The translations under genes were made by a program, and so were the position numbers. Below are positions 8,698-16,856 of a stretch of DNA of 64,000 nucleotides, piece after piece (position 1 is the first letter of the stretch; each line of letters opens with the position of its first letter). The stretch spans positions 1-64,000 of the forward strand of contig JBMNRU010000008.1 in assembly GCA_050944855.1 (NCBI GenBank), given 5' to 3'. The notes beneath the pieces are model-generated. The model was given only the letters and a program-made list of their open reading frames with translations, did no database searches and was not told the DNA's origin. The DNA is from Lactonifactor sp050944855. GTDB taxonomy: Bacteria > Bacillota > Clostridia > Lachnospirales > Lachnospiraceae.

Positions 8698-8786
8698 CGA
8701 TATACGAAAGCCCTGCTCCTCCCTTGCAAATACAGGACGCTTCCCTATGTATTTGCAAGGGAGGAAGCAGGAACTTTGCTATACCG
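8698..8786. repeat. Long imperfect hairpin
   Basis: The core arms CTCCCTTGCAAATAC and GTATTTGCAAGGGAG are perfect complements. The pairing continues outward with few mismatches through CCTGCT/AGCAGG and CGAAAG/CTTTGC, about 38 bases per arm around a 16-base loop. No reading frame is supported here. It lies between two convergent genes and may be a transcribed structure or a small interspersed element. Confidence 0.7.
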
Positions 8787-8827
8787 GGAGATAATGGCTG
8801 ATTAAAAGCACGAGCCGCCGGAGCCGC

Positions 8828-8980
8828 CCCGCCTGTGCCATGACAAAAACATGGGAAAAGCGAGTTAGAAGATCCGACGTCTAGTAAGCACTTAGGCTCA
8901 AAGGCTTTCCTGCGAGACTTAGTGCGTCTTGACGTCTAGCTGAGAAGGAGCGACCTGTTTTTCGGCATGGCACAGGCGGG
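8828..8980. repeat. Structured element with 15-bp terminal inverted repeats
   Basis: CCCGCCTGTGCCATG (8828-8842) and CATGGCACAGGCGGG (8966-8980) are perfect complements 123 bp apart. Inside, GACGTCTAG occurs twice in direct orientation (8876, 8931), enclosing a further near-complementary pair (GCACTTAGGCTC with GAGACTTAGTGC). No gene is supported here. It looks like an interspersed palindromic element or a folded RNA. Confidence 0.65.
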
Positions 8981-9023
8981 ACATTTCTGTAGCACGAATT
9001 GCAGTATGCCCTATGAGTATATG

Positions 9024-9866
9024 TTATCCGAAGATTGCAAAATATCCCAATACGAAAGCGCCCAATACGATACGGTACCATCCGAATACTTTGAAATCAT
9101 TTTTCTTAATATATCCCATCAAAAACTTAATGGCCAGAATCGATACAACGAAAGCAGTTACCATTCCTATGAGAAGAATCATAACTTCTTCTCCGGTAAA
9201 AGCAAAACCAAACTTAACAATCTTTAACAGACTGGCTCCGAACATAACCGGAATGGCCAGAAAGAATGTATACTCCGCTGCTATGGTTCTGGAGGCTCCC
9301 AGCAAAATGCCGCCAATGATGGTAGCACCGGAACGGGAGGTTCCCGGTATCAGGGCAAGCACCTGAAAAATACCGATAAAAAGCGCCATCTTCCAACTGA
9401 TATCTTCCAGAGAATTCACTGTGGGAATCCGTTTTTTATTATAATTTTCAATGACAATAAACAAAATACCATAGAGGATAAGCATCAGAGAGACTACGAT
9501 ATAATTGTTGAACTTTTCCTCTAAAAGATCATTAAATGGAAGACCAATAACAATGGCTGGAAGACAGGATACCAGGATCTTAAACCAGAGGATCATCTTA
9601 TCTGTCTTCATATACCGCCGGAGCAGATCCCGTTCTCTGGCCCGATTCTGAAACGGCCAGATCTTGTTCCAATACAGTACCACGACTGCCATGATAGCCC
9701 CCAACTGAATCACCACCATGAACATCTCCCAGAATTCCTTTGTTACATTTAGTTTTACAAACTCCTCCACCAGGATCAGATGTCCCGTACTGCTAATCGG
9801 TAGCCATTCGGTAATCCCCTCTACAATACCCAGAAATATTACTTTCAACAATTCCAAAAAATCCAT
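9024..9866 (-). CDS. uppP: Undecaprenyl-diphosphatase
   Basis: A 280-residue polytopic membrane protein that removes a phosphate from undecaprenyl diphosphate, recycling the lipid carrier for peptidoglycan and other wall polymers. It shows both BacA/UppP signatures: EGITEWLPISSTGHL near the N-terminus and PGTSRSGATI in the second half, with about seven to eight hydrophobic segments. The ATG at 9866 follows AGGAAGGAATAGG; a longer frame to 9899 is less likely. It stands alone between two structured intergenic regions. High-level BacA production gives bacitracin resistance in some bacteria, but the family role is housekeeping. Confidence 0.95.
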   Translation of the reverse strand: MDFLELLKVIFLGIVEGITEWLPISSTGHLILVEEFVKLNVTKEFWEMFMVVIQLGAIMAVVVLYWNKIWPFQNRARERDLLRRYMKTDKMILWFKILVSCLPAIVIGLPFNDLLEEKFNNYIVVSLMLILYGILFIVIENYNKKRIPTVNSLEDISWKMALFIGIFQVLALIPGTSRSGATIIGGILLGASRTIAAEYTFFLAIPVMFGASLLKIVKFGFAFTGEEVMILLIGMVTAFVVSILAIKFLMGYIKKNDFKVFGWYRIVLGAFVLGYFAIFG

Positions 9867-10047
9867 ATTCCTATTCCTTCCTAAGATGCCGGACGACACT
9901 CCCCGAACCGGCGCCCCCTTTTGCTGTGTGATTGATTATTTTACCACTATATATATTACAAAACCGAATTTTTTATATCTTTAAAAGTGTAGCATACTCC
10001 CCCTCCTTTTTCAATCGCATTCCCCTTTAGATTCTCTAAAGATTTTC

Positions 10048-10220
10048 TTAACTATTCAGCCATGCGTCAAATCACAAATCAGATGCATTGTGCTTGCATA
10101 TAAGCAGCTGTTTCTGTGATTTGACATATGGCGTTTAGCCAGAAGCCTCAGACAGAAGCTGCTTTCGCAGCGAATAGCCTGCGCGGCAGGCGGTCTGTGG
10201 CCTGATGGCTGAATAGTTAC
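10048..10220. mobile_element. MITE-like palindromic element, copy 1
   Basis: The ends AACTATTCAGCCAT (10050-10063) and ATGGCTGAATAGTT (10205-10218) are perfect inverted repeats. ATTTTC flanks the element on both sides (10042-10047 and 10221-10226), fitting a short target duplication. Inside is a stem of GTCAAATCACA with TGTGATTTGAC around GCTTGCATATAAGC. There is no coding frame. A related copy lies at 48390-48555 with matching ends and a matching core. Confidence 0.65.
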
Positions 10221-10249
10221 ATTTTCTTAAAGTTTTTCACAATTAAGTG

Positions 10250-10278
10250 TTGACATTTTTCAGCTTACCATGTATTAT
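10250..10278 (+). promoter_or_regulatory. Promoter of tRNA-Leu
   Basis: TTGACA (10250-10255), a 17-bp spacer and TATTAT (10273-10278), about 38 bp before the tRNA 5' end. Confidence 0.8.
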
Positions 10279-10315
10279 ATTTCTTGTGCTGATAAGCGCA
10301 CAACAATAGAAGAGC

Positions 10316-10399
10316 GCAGGAGTGGCGGAATTGGCAGACGCGCAGGCTTCAGGTGCCTGTGGTAGCAATATCGTGTGGGTTCAAGTCCCATCTCCTGCA
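10316..10399 (+). tRNA. tRNA-Leu (anticodon CAG)
   Basis: An 84-base class II tRNA. The acceptor arms GCAGGAG and CTCCTGC pair perfectly, with discriminator A. The D arm contains GGCGGAATTGGCAGACGC, the anticodon loop is TTCAGGT between CAGGC and GCCTG, a long variable arm follows, and the T arm has GGTTCAAGTCC. CCA is not encoded. A hairpin terminator follows at once. Confidence 0.96.
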
Positions 10400-10403
10400 T
10401 CTG

Positions 10404-10436
10404 ACGGTACAAAGGATAATCTTTGTACCGTTTTTC
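10404..10436 (+). terminator. Terminator of tRNA-Leu
   Basis: ACGGTACAAAG pairs with CTTTGTACCGT around GATAAT, followed by TTTTC. Confidence 0.9.
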
Positions 10437-10515
10437 TTGTGCACAGTCAAAAATCGAGGCTGCCATATTCTGCAGAAATACATCCACAGTATGGCAGCCC
10501 GATGATCTGAAATCA

Positions 10516-11409
10516 TTATTTTCTCTTATTCTTTTCCTGATAAATCTGCCGGATTTCCCGGGACATCTCGCTGTTAATATCATCCATATCCAAAAGTTCA
10601 TCGTAGGCGTTCATGGAAGAACGGTTACGGTTCCTTCTGGGCGGTTCTTCCCAGTCATCCTCTCCTTCCTCTTCATAATACTCCTCCGGCTCTTCCTCTT
10701 CACCCTGCATAGATTCACGAAGGAGCTGGAATACACTTTTTTCCACCGGCTTTTTCTTCTTTTTTCTCTTCTTCTTTTTTCCCGCTGCTGTTCTTTCTTC
10801 GAATTCCTCTTTTTCCTCTTTCTCTGTACCGGTCGTAAGACATTGCAGTACAATACCCGCCGCAGAAGCCACAAGCCCGCCGATCAGCATCGGTTTGGCC
10901 ATATCCTTATCTAACAGCAAAAAGAGCAGCTTAGAGGCACCGAAACCGCCGCATATACCCGTAATCGCAATGACTAACGGACGTTCAAAGCGAAGCACCA
11001 TACGTCCCACAATCACTCCGACGATCACAAAAATCACCTTTACCGGGACGATCGGATCCGGAATCAATAAAGCAAGTACTCCGTAGGTCAGCCCCACACA
11101 CGCCACAAAAAGCGCAATCCAGTAAACATAAACCGATAAAATAGCCAGCAACAATCCTGCCACAAGTGCAGTAATCACGGCACCCGTTTTATTGTCCATA
11201 AAAAAACTGCCCGCCGCCAGCACTATCGCACCGCTAATCAAGAATACCAGCATGGCCGACCAGAATTTTCTCAATTTGTAGCCAAACAGGCAGTTCAGCA
11301 GGCAAAAAACTATGCCCACCAGTATAAAAATCATCATATACCCTTCCAAGGTATCCTGCAGATTTGTAAACCGTCCTAATATATCCTGTAAATAATTTTT
11401 ATCTCCCAT
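10516..11409 (-). CDS. Polytopic membrane protein with charged cytoplasmic tail (DUF4203/TMEM198-like)
   Basis: A 297-residue protein. From about residue 20 to 195 it has some seven hydrophobic segments rich in Gly, Val and Ile, in the manner of DUF4203 membrane proteins. The remaining third is soluble and extremely charged: a KKKKRKKKKK run, then acidic stretches (EEEEPEEYYEEEGEDD) and a final basic helix. The ATG at 11409 has GGGAG six bases upstream; a longer frame to 11514 would overlap the divergent pepT leader. No function is known. The tail could bind nucleic acid or a protein partner, but that is a guess. Confidence 0.7.
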   Translation of the reverse strand: MGDKNYLQDILGRFTNLQDTLEGYMMIFILVGIVFCLLNCLFGYKLRKFWSAMLVFLISGAIVLAAGSFFMDNKTGAVITALVAGLLLAILSVYVYWIALFVACVGLTYGVLALLIPDPIVPVKVIFVIVGVIVGRMVLRFERPLVIAITGICGGFGASKLLFLLLDKDMAKPMLIGGLVASAAGIVLQCLTTGTEKEEKEEFEERTAAGKKKKRKKKKKPVEKSVFQLLRESMQGEEEEPEEYYEEEGEDDWEEPPRRNRNRSSMNAYDELLDMDDINSEMSREIRQIYQEKNKRK

Positions 11410-11594
11410 TTTTAACTCCCTTATTCGTCTCCCGCTCTTATGAGGCGCTCTTTCCGTTACTGTTCCCTCCTCATCATTCACGTTAATGTTGCCATATATA
11501 AGAAGAGGTGTCAAGAAATATTCACTCAGAGGCCTTGCATTTTCTTTTGTCCGGTACTATATTGATGCTAAGTAATGGAAAGGAGTTCTCTATT

Positions 11595-12821
11595 ATGTCA
11601 ACTGTTTTACAACGTTTTTTACAATATGTCTCGATCCACACCACCTCGGATCCGGAAAGCAGCGAAACCCCCAGCACGCCGGGACAGTGGGATCTGGCAA
11701 AGCTTCTGAAAAAGCAGCTGGAGGAAATGGGTGCTTCGGATGTCTGTTTGGATCCGCACTGCATTGTATATGCCTCCATTCCGGCAACGACAACGCACGA
11801 GCTGCCCGCTCTGGGCTTTCTGGCACACATGGATACCTCCGACAATGCTTCCGGGAAACAAGTATCCCCTCGCATTGTATCTCACTATGACGGAAATGAT
11901 ATCCCGCTGGATAAAAATGGAAAACATCTCTTATCTCCCTCTGTTTTTCCCGCGCTTTCCCAGTATATTGGCCAGGATTTGGTCGTAACTGACGGCACCA
12001 CCCTTCTGGGTGCAGATGACAAAGCCGGAATCGCCGAAATTATGACAATGGCAGAATACCTGCTTTCTCATCCGGAGATTCCTCACGGCCCCATCAAGAT
12101 TGCCTTTACACCGGATGAAGAAGGCGCCGATGGAATTTCCTGTTTCGATACTGCCCACTTCGGAGCAGATTTTGCCTATACTGTGGATGGCGGAGAATTG
12201 GGAGAAATTGAATACGAAAACTTTAACGCCGCCTCCTTAACTGTCACCTGCAAAGGAAGGGATATTCACCCGGGCCTCGCAAAAGACACCATGATCAATG
12301 CCCTGCACCTGGCCATGGAATTCCACCAGATGCTGCCTGCCTGGGAAACACCGGGACACACCTGTGGTTATGAAGGCTTTTATCATCTTCTGGACATGAA
12401 GGGCAATGTGGATGAGGCTGTTCTTTCCTATATTATAAGGGATCACGATACAGATAAATTCCAGCAGAGAAAACAGTATGTCAGGGAAATTGCTGATTAT
12501 ATGAATCACAAATACCAGGCACAGAGAATTACGCTGAATCTCACCGATTCCTATTATAATATGAAAGAAAAAATCCTTCCCCATATGCATCTCATTGACA
12601 ATGCAAAACGAGCCATGACAGAAGTGGGTATGACACCCGTCATTCTCCCCATCCGGGGCGGAACCGACGGCGCCAGATTATCCTATATGGGACTGCCCTG
12701 CCCAAATCTCTGTACCGGCGGACACAACTGCCACGGAATCTATGAATTCATCCCTGTGCAGTCCCTGGAACAGGTGAGTCGGCTGTTAATTAAAATCGCA
12801 GAGCTATATGGACAGGCCTGA
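11595..12821 (+). CDS. pepT: Peptidase T (tripeptide aminopeptidase)
   Basis: A 408-residue M20-family zinc enzyme that removes the N-terminal residue from tripeptides in the cytoplasm. Metal and catalytic motifs are visible: FLAHMDTSD (His and the catalytic Asp), LLGADDKAGIAE (bridging Asp), TPDEEGADG (catalytic Glu and metal Glu), and near the C-terminus RGGTDGARLSYMGLPCPN followed by GGHNCHG. Length fits PepT. GGAAAGGAG stands directly upstream of the chosen ATG; a longer frame from 11508 lacks one. It ends at a bidirectional terminator shared with the convergent radical SAM gene. Confidence 0.96.
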   Translation: MSTVLQRFLQYVSIHTTSDPESSETPSTPGQWDLAKLLKKQLEEMGASDVCLDPHCIVYASIPATTTHELPALGFLAHMDTSDNASGKQVSPRIVSHYDGNDIPLDKNGKHLLSPSVFPALSQYIGQDLVVTDGTTLLGADDKAGIAEIMTMAEYLLSHPEIPHGPIKIAFTPDEEGADGISCFDTAHFGADFAYTVDGGELGEIEYENFNAASLTVTCKGRDIHPGLAKDTMINALHLAMEFHQMLPAWETPGHTCGYEGFYHLLDMKGNVDEAVLSYIIRDHDTDKFQQRKQYVREIADYMNHKYQAQRITLNLTDSYYNMKEKILPHMHLIDNAKRAMTEVGMTPVILPIRGGTDGARLSYMGLPCPNLCTGGHNCHGIYEFIPVQSLEQVSRLLIKIAELYGQA

Positions 12822-12851
12822 TCTTGCATCGGACTTCCAGGCACCAATAAC

Positions 12852-12884
12852 AAAAGCAGAGTTTCCCGTCGAAGCTCTGCTTTT
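12852..12884. terminator. Bidirectional terminator between pepT and the radical SAM gene
   Basis: AAAAGCAGAG pairs with CTCTGCTTTT around an 13-base loop, with A- and T-runs on both sides. Confidence 0.85.
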
Positions 12885-12889
12885 ATCAT

Positions 12890-13762
12890 TCACTTTCTTT
12901 TCACCAAATCATTGGGTTCAAAAACTACATTCTCATATTTTTCACAATCCAGCAGCACACTGTTCCAGTCAGAATGAAACACACCGGTCTGTTTAATAAG
13001 AATGTCATATATAACATCATACTCTTTGCCGTCTTCTCCCACCTCAGTGATGGTAGAGTACGGAAGCGTCTTATGATAGGAAATACGATACCCTTTGTAA
13101 TCATATTCATAATTACAGCGGATACGGCAGCCATACATTTCTACAAACTCACAAATGTCTTCCAGATCGTGAAGAATAGGATCATTTGACTCATCATAAA
13201 GATTTTCCGGAGTTGTCTTCGTATAATCCGATCGAAACTGAATCGGAATTCCATATTTTCGGAATCGATTCATAAAAGACTCTAAACGCTCAAAGGGATA
13301 ATCTGCAAACAATACGCAATTAATACGGACTGGCACCTTGATCTTCCTGAAAATCTCATCACTGCCTTCTTCCACGAAAGGTTCCAGATGACGGGACACG
13401 TTCACACAGGTCAGTTTATCCGCATTTTTGTTCAGAAAATCAACGACCTGCTCCTCACTGTACTCGTGCATCACAGGCAATGTAGTGTTAATGAAAATGC
13501 GGTGGGTAGCAGGCACCGCATCCAGCATACGCTGCAGGCACGCAAGATCCGCCAGCGGTTCTCCGCCGGTAAAAACAATATCACAATCCGGCGTAATACC
13601 ATCAATATATTGGATACTCTCACATATTTTTTCTGCGCTGAACCCTTCGCTATTGGCATATTCTGCTTTGTTAATACAGAAAGGACAATGGTTGCAGCAA
13701 TCATAAGGGACAAAAATTGTTACTGTTGCACCGCCTTCGCGGGTGATATAGGGATTACTCAT
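12890..13762 (-). CDS. Radical SAM protein of unknown substrate
   Basis: A 290-residue protein with the radical-SAM cluster CCNHCPFC near residue 22 (CX3CX2C), followed by FTGGEPLADL, the SAM-binding GGE motif, and a TIM-barrel-like pattern with INTTLPV and IPVRINCVLF. It should cleave S-adenosylmethionine with a 4Fe-4S cluster to start a radical reaction. There is no SPASM-type C-terminal cysteine cluster, which argues against a peptide-modifying enzyme with auxiliary clusters, and no small precursor peptide gene was seen nearby. It is monocistronic between a shared terminator and about 230 bp of noncoding DNA. Substrate unknown. Confidence 0.8.
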   Translation of the reverse strand: MSNPYITREGGATVTIFVPYDCCNHCPFCINKAEYANSEGFSAEKICESIQYIDGITPDCDIVFTGGEPLADLACLQRMLDAVPATHRIFINTTLPVMHEYSEEQVVDFLNKNADKLTCVNVSRHLEPFVEEGSDEIFRKIKVPVRINCVLFADYPFERLESFMNRFRKYGIPIQFRSDYTKTTPENLYDESNDPILHDLEDICEFVEMYGCRIRCNYEYDYKGYRISYHKTLPYSTITEVGEDGKEYDVIYDILIKQTGVFHSDWNSVLLDCEKYENVVFEPNDLVKRK

Positions 13763-13927
13763 TTACTACTCTCTTCCAGCCTCGTCTTACAAACAAGGCA
13801 ACCTTTTATTTAAAAACTAAATCATACTAATTATTACTTTATCACCATTCACGATGCCAGTCAATATGTTCAGTAATATGAAAAATTTACATGAAAAATC
13901 GTTAAAATTATCCAATACTTCCCGCAA

Positions 13928-13967
13928 AAAACAACGCCCCATCAGACATAACCGACAGGGCGTTTGT
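13928..13967 (-). terminator. Terminator of the clpX-like gene
   Basis: On the minus strand AACGCCC pairs with GGGCGTT, the stem extending inward by G-U pairs around TTATGT, followed by TGTTTTTTG. The rest of 13763-13990 is AT-rich and shows no gene. Confidence 0.85.
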
Positions 13968-13990
13968 TACTTTCTTGTTCGGACTGCGGA

Positions 13991-15475
13991 TCAGCCTTCC
14001 AGCATAGGCACTTCCTGTCCTCTCATAAGGATTTTCGGACCGCCGGTCTTCTCAATATATTCTTTTGTGATAATTACCTGTCCAATGGCATCATCTTTGG
14101 GAATCTCATACATGATATCCAGCATATACTCTTCCAGGATCGCACGCAGAGCTCGGGCTCCGGTATGTCTCTCCATGGCCATTTTGGCAATCGCGCGAAG
14201 GGCGCCTTCCTCGAAATCCAGCCGCACCTCATCCAATGCAAGAAGCTTCATATACTGTTTTAAGATCGCATTTCTGGGTTCTCTTAAGATCTGCACCAGC
14301 ATATCTTCGGTTAATCCGTTCAGAGTAAAGATAACGGGAAGACGTCCCAAAAACTCCGGAATCATGCCAAAACTCTTTAAGTCGTCCACGGTCACTTTAG
14401 AGAGCAGCGTATCATCGTGATCATATTTATCCTTCAAATCTGCCCGGAATCCAATGGACGCCTGCTTATTCAAGCGTTCCTTAATAATATTCTCCAGATC
14501 CGGAAATGCGCCGCCGCAAATAAATAAAATATTACTGGTATCCACAGTTGCCAACGGAACCATGGCATTCTTGCTGTTGGCACCTACCGGCACCTCCACC
14601 TCACTGCCTTCCAGCAGTTTTAACATACCCTGCTGTACTGATTCGCCGCTTACATCTCTCTGATTCGTGTTCTTTTTCTTCGCCAGCTTATCAATCTCAT
14701 CTACAAAAATAATACCGTGCTGTGCTTTTTCCACATCGTTGTCTGCCGCTGCCAGAAGCTTGGATACTACACTTTCAATATCATCTCCGATATAACCGGC
14801 TTCTGTCAGAGAAGTGGCATCTGTGATCGCCAGCGGCACATCCAGAAGCTTCGCCAGTGTTTTCACCAGATAAGTCTTACCACTTCCGGTTGGGCCTATC
14901 ATCAGCATATTAGATTTTTCTATCTCGATATTATCGGAATTATCCGCAAACACTCTCTTATAATGATTATAGACCGCCACAGACATCACTTTCTTGGCAT
15001 GTTCCTGACCGATCACATAATCATCCAAACTGGCCTTAATCTTATGGGGAGCCGGAATGTCCTTGATGTTAAATACCTTTTTCACATCCTGCTCTTTTTT
15101 CTTCGGCTTTTTCAATTTCTGCTTCTTCGGAATATTATCCTGCAGAGCATTAAGATCAATCATGCTGATATTAGGCATATTGGTCATAGGAGGCATATTT
15201 TTCATAAGCTCCTGATAATCAACGGGAGAGTTGTTGATGGTATCAAAACTTCTCTGCATACACTCCGTACAGATACTGATATTGCCGGGCAGATGTATCA
15301 TGGGACCGGCCTTACTCTCCGGGCGCCGGCACATCATACATACACTCTCATATTCGTCTTCTTCCGGTTCCTGCTCCTCCGGTTTTCGCGCTTCTGTCTC
15401 CTCAGAAACGACAGATGGACTATCCTTCTTCGTTTCTTCTCTGAAATCTATTTCATCTGCCATAATTTTCTTCAT
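13991..15475 (-). CDS. clpX: ClpX-like AAA+ unfoldase, divergent
   Basis: A 494-residue AAA+ protein of the ClpX family, which unfolds proteins for ClpP. An acidic leader precedes a zinc-binding domain (CMMC and CTEC, about residues 46-75), then a lysine-rich linker and the ATPase core with GPTGSGKT, DATSLTEAGYIGDD (pore-1 loop GYIG), FVDEIDKLAKK, and the sensor/arginine region FLGRLPVIFTL. An IGF tripeptide where ClpX contacts ClpP is present (SIGFRADL). The RKH pore loop is not recognisable: that region reads VPVGANSKNAMVPL. So it may be a second ClpX with altered substrate choice. The start may instead be the ATG at 15463, since AGGAAGG lies very close to the first ATG. Confidence 0.85.
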   Translation of the reverse strand: MKKIMADEIDFREETKKDSPSVVSEETEARKPEEQEPEEDEYESVCMMCRRPESKAGPMIHLPGNISICTECMQRSFDTINNSPVDYQELMKNMPPMTNMPNISMIDLNALQDNIPKKQKLKKPKKKEQDVKKVFNIKDIPAPHKIKASLDDYVIGQEHAKKVMSVAVYNHYKRVFADNSDNIEIEKSNMLMIGPTGSGKTYLVKTLAKLLDVPLAITDATSLTEAGYIGDDIESVVSKLLAAADNDVEKAQHGIIFVDEIDKLAKKKNTNQRDVSGESVQQGMLKLLEGSEVEVPVGANSKNAMVPLATVDTSNILFICGGAFPDLENIIKERLNKQASIGFRADLKDKYDHDDTLLSKVTVDDLKSFGMIPEFLGRLPVIFTLNGLTEDMLVQILREPRNAILKQYMKLLALDEVRLDFEEGALRAIAKMAMERHTGARALRAILEEYMLDIMYEIPKDDAIGQVIITKEYIEKTGGPKILMRGQEVPMLEG

Positions 15476-15523
15476 TCCTTCCTAATGTACAATCATATAA
15501 AAATCGCATTTATCATGGTACAT

Positions 15524-15552
15524 ATTATGCCATAGTTCTTCTATGCACACAA
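15524..15552 (-). promoter_or_regulatory. Promoter of the clpX-like gene, abutting attL
   Basis: On the minus strand TTGTGT (15552-15547), a 17-bp spacer and CATAAT (15529-15524). The -35 box overlaps the first two bases of the att core. Confidence 0.55.
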
Positions 15553-15568
15553 GTGAACTTTTTCTAAA
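15551..15568. repeat. attL core
   Basis: AAGTGAACTTTTTCTAAA, repeated exactly and in the same orientation at 26284-26301. It bounds the side of the element that holds the integrase gene. Confidence 0.85.
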
Positions 15569-15645
15569 CAATATAGATTGTCTCGTTAAAAAGTGCTGAA
15601 TTTATCGGCATCCCAGCACACAGCATAATACACTAAAGAGAATTT

Positions 15646-15667
15646 TACACCACTTTTTACACCACTT
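15646..15667. promoter_or_regulatory. Candidate integrase arm sites, left end
   Basis: TACACCACTT occurs twice (15646 and 15658), 12 bp apart. The same pair occurs at the right end (26170 and 26181), which suggests arm-type binding sites of the integrase. Confidence 0.55.
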
Positions 15668-15690
15668 CACATTTTTACTCATCTGCGAGT

Positions 15691-15721
15691 AAAAGCCCAT
15701 CCGGCAGCAGTCGAATGGGCT
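15691..15721 (-). terminator. Terminator of the integrase gene
   Basis: On the minus strand AGCCCATTCG pairs with CGGATGGGCT, with one mismatch (T opposite G), around an 11-base loop, followed by TTTTA. It sits 5 bp after the integrase stop. Confidence 0.85.
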
Positions 15722-15725
15722 CTCA

Positions 15726-16856
15726 TTAAAATAGATTTGCAATTTTTTGTATTTCTTCTGCTTTGGTATCCGGTAATACATGGGAATATAGATCCATTGT
15801 CATAGCAAGCGTGGAATGGCCTAGAATGGCTTTTAATACTTGTGGGGGCATACCGTTCTCAATACACCGAGTAGCAAATGTATGCCGGAATGAATGTGGA
15901 TGTACATGCTCAAATTCTATTCCTGTATCACGTATAGCATCCTCGGCTTTTTGCACCATCTTGCTAAACCAAGTATTCGAAATAAACGTACCGTTTTTAT
16001 TTGTAAATACCAAATTCTCTAGGCCCTCTCTGGTTTTCCAATGGTTTCCCATCAGTAGCCTATATTCTGCCTGTTCTTTCTTCACGCGTTTTAATATCCC
16101 ATATACATTATCAAGCATTGGAATATCTCGTTTGCTAGATGCAGTTTTAGGTGTCCCTTTAAACACTGATCCTGGTAATTCTGTCAAAGTGCCAGTAATA
16201 TGTATTACCCGTTCCGTAAAATCAATATCAGACCATTCAAGACCTCGTAACTCACCGCTCCTCATTCCAGTAGATAAAGCCACTTCCATCATATCTTTAC
16301 CCATTCCATCGGCGAATTGGAGCAATAGCTTCTGCTCTTCCACAGTCAAGACCCTGCGTTTTTTGTGTGGGCCACTCTTTGGTAGTGTAGTAAGCGCAAC
16401 CGGATTCTTTTTAATGATCTGATTTTTATAGGCTTGCTGAAACAATCCATACAGTACCACCGAAGTAAGCGAAATAATCTCTTTACCAAATTTTTTGTTC
16501 ATCTCGTTATAAATTCTCTGTATATGCTCCGGCCTAATATCTTTTAACTTCTTTTTCCCAATAGCTTTCTTCACATGCTGTTCATACGCTGATATATACC
16601 GTTCAGCAGTAATTTCCTTTACACTAGGCTTTTTATACTCTTTCATCCACGTCTTGAACCAATTATCCACGGTTATATTCTGCTCACGCTCATAAATCCC
16701 GTGACGTAATTCATACTTCATATCTTCGATACGGATTTTAAGTTTTTCCAGATCATCGTCATATAACGTATATCGCTCACCCTCGTACTGAAAACGCCCC
16801 ATATACCGACCATCAGCGCGTTTCGTAATACCTTTTGGCAGATTCTTCTGTGCCAT
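15726..16856 (-). CDS. int: Tyrosine recombinase (phage/ICE-type integrase)
   Basis: A 376-residue site-specific recombinase that inserts and excises the element. The order is an AP2-like arm-binding N-terminus (KGITKRADGRYMGRFQYEGE), a SAM-like core-binding domain (about 60-160), and the catalytic domain. Catalytic residues can be placed: Arg in STGMRSGELRGLEW, His-x-x-Arg in HPHSFRHTFATRC, His in LGHSTLAMTMDLYSHV, and Tyr in that last segment. It is the terminal gene of a leftward transcript that starts many genes upstream and lies 158 bp from the attL core. The adjacent upstream gene ends one base before its start codon. Confidence 0.96.
   Translation of the reverse strand: MAQKNLPKGITKRADGRYMGRFQYEGERYTLYDDDLEKLKIRIEDMKYELRHGIYEREQNITVDNWFKTWMKEYKKPSVKEITAERYISAYEQHVKKAIGKKKLKDIRPEHIQRIYNEMNKKFGKEIISLTSVVLYGLFQQAYKNQIIKKNPVALTTLPKSGPHKKRRVLTVEEQKLLLQFADGMGKDMMEVALSTGMRSGELRGLEWSDIDFTERVIHITGTLTELPGSVFKGTPKTASSKRDIPMLDNVYGILKRVKKEQAEYRLLMGNHWKTREGLENLVFTNKNGTFISNTWFSKMVQKAEDAIRDTGIEFEHVHPHSFRHTFATRCIENGMPPQVLKAILGHSTLAMTMDLYSHVLPDTKAEEIQKIANLF

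Noticed and set aside
10322..10510. Plus-strand frame starting inside tRNA-Leu (MAELADAQASGACG...)
   Set aside because: It is the well-known false translation of a tRNA gene; the tRNA fold and terminator explain the sequence.
14717..15535. 272-codon plus-strand frame opposite the clpX-like gene
   Set aside because: Shadow of the ClpX frame; no ribosome binding site and no domain.
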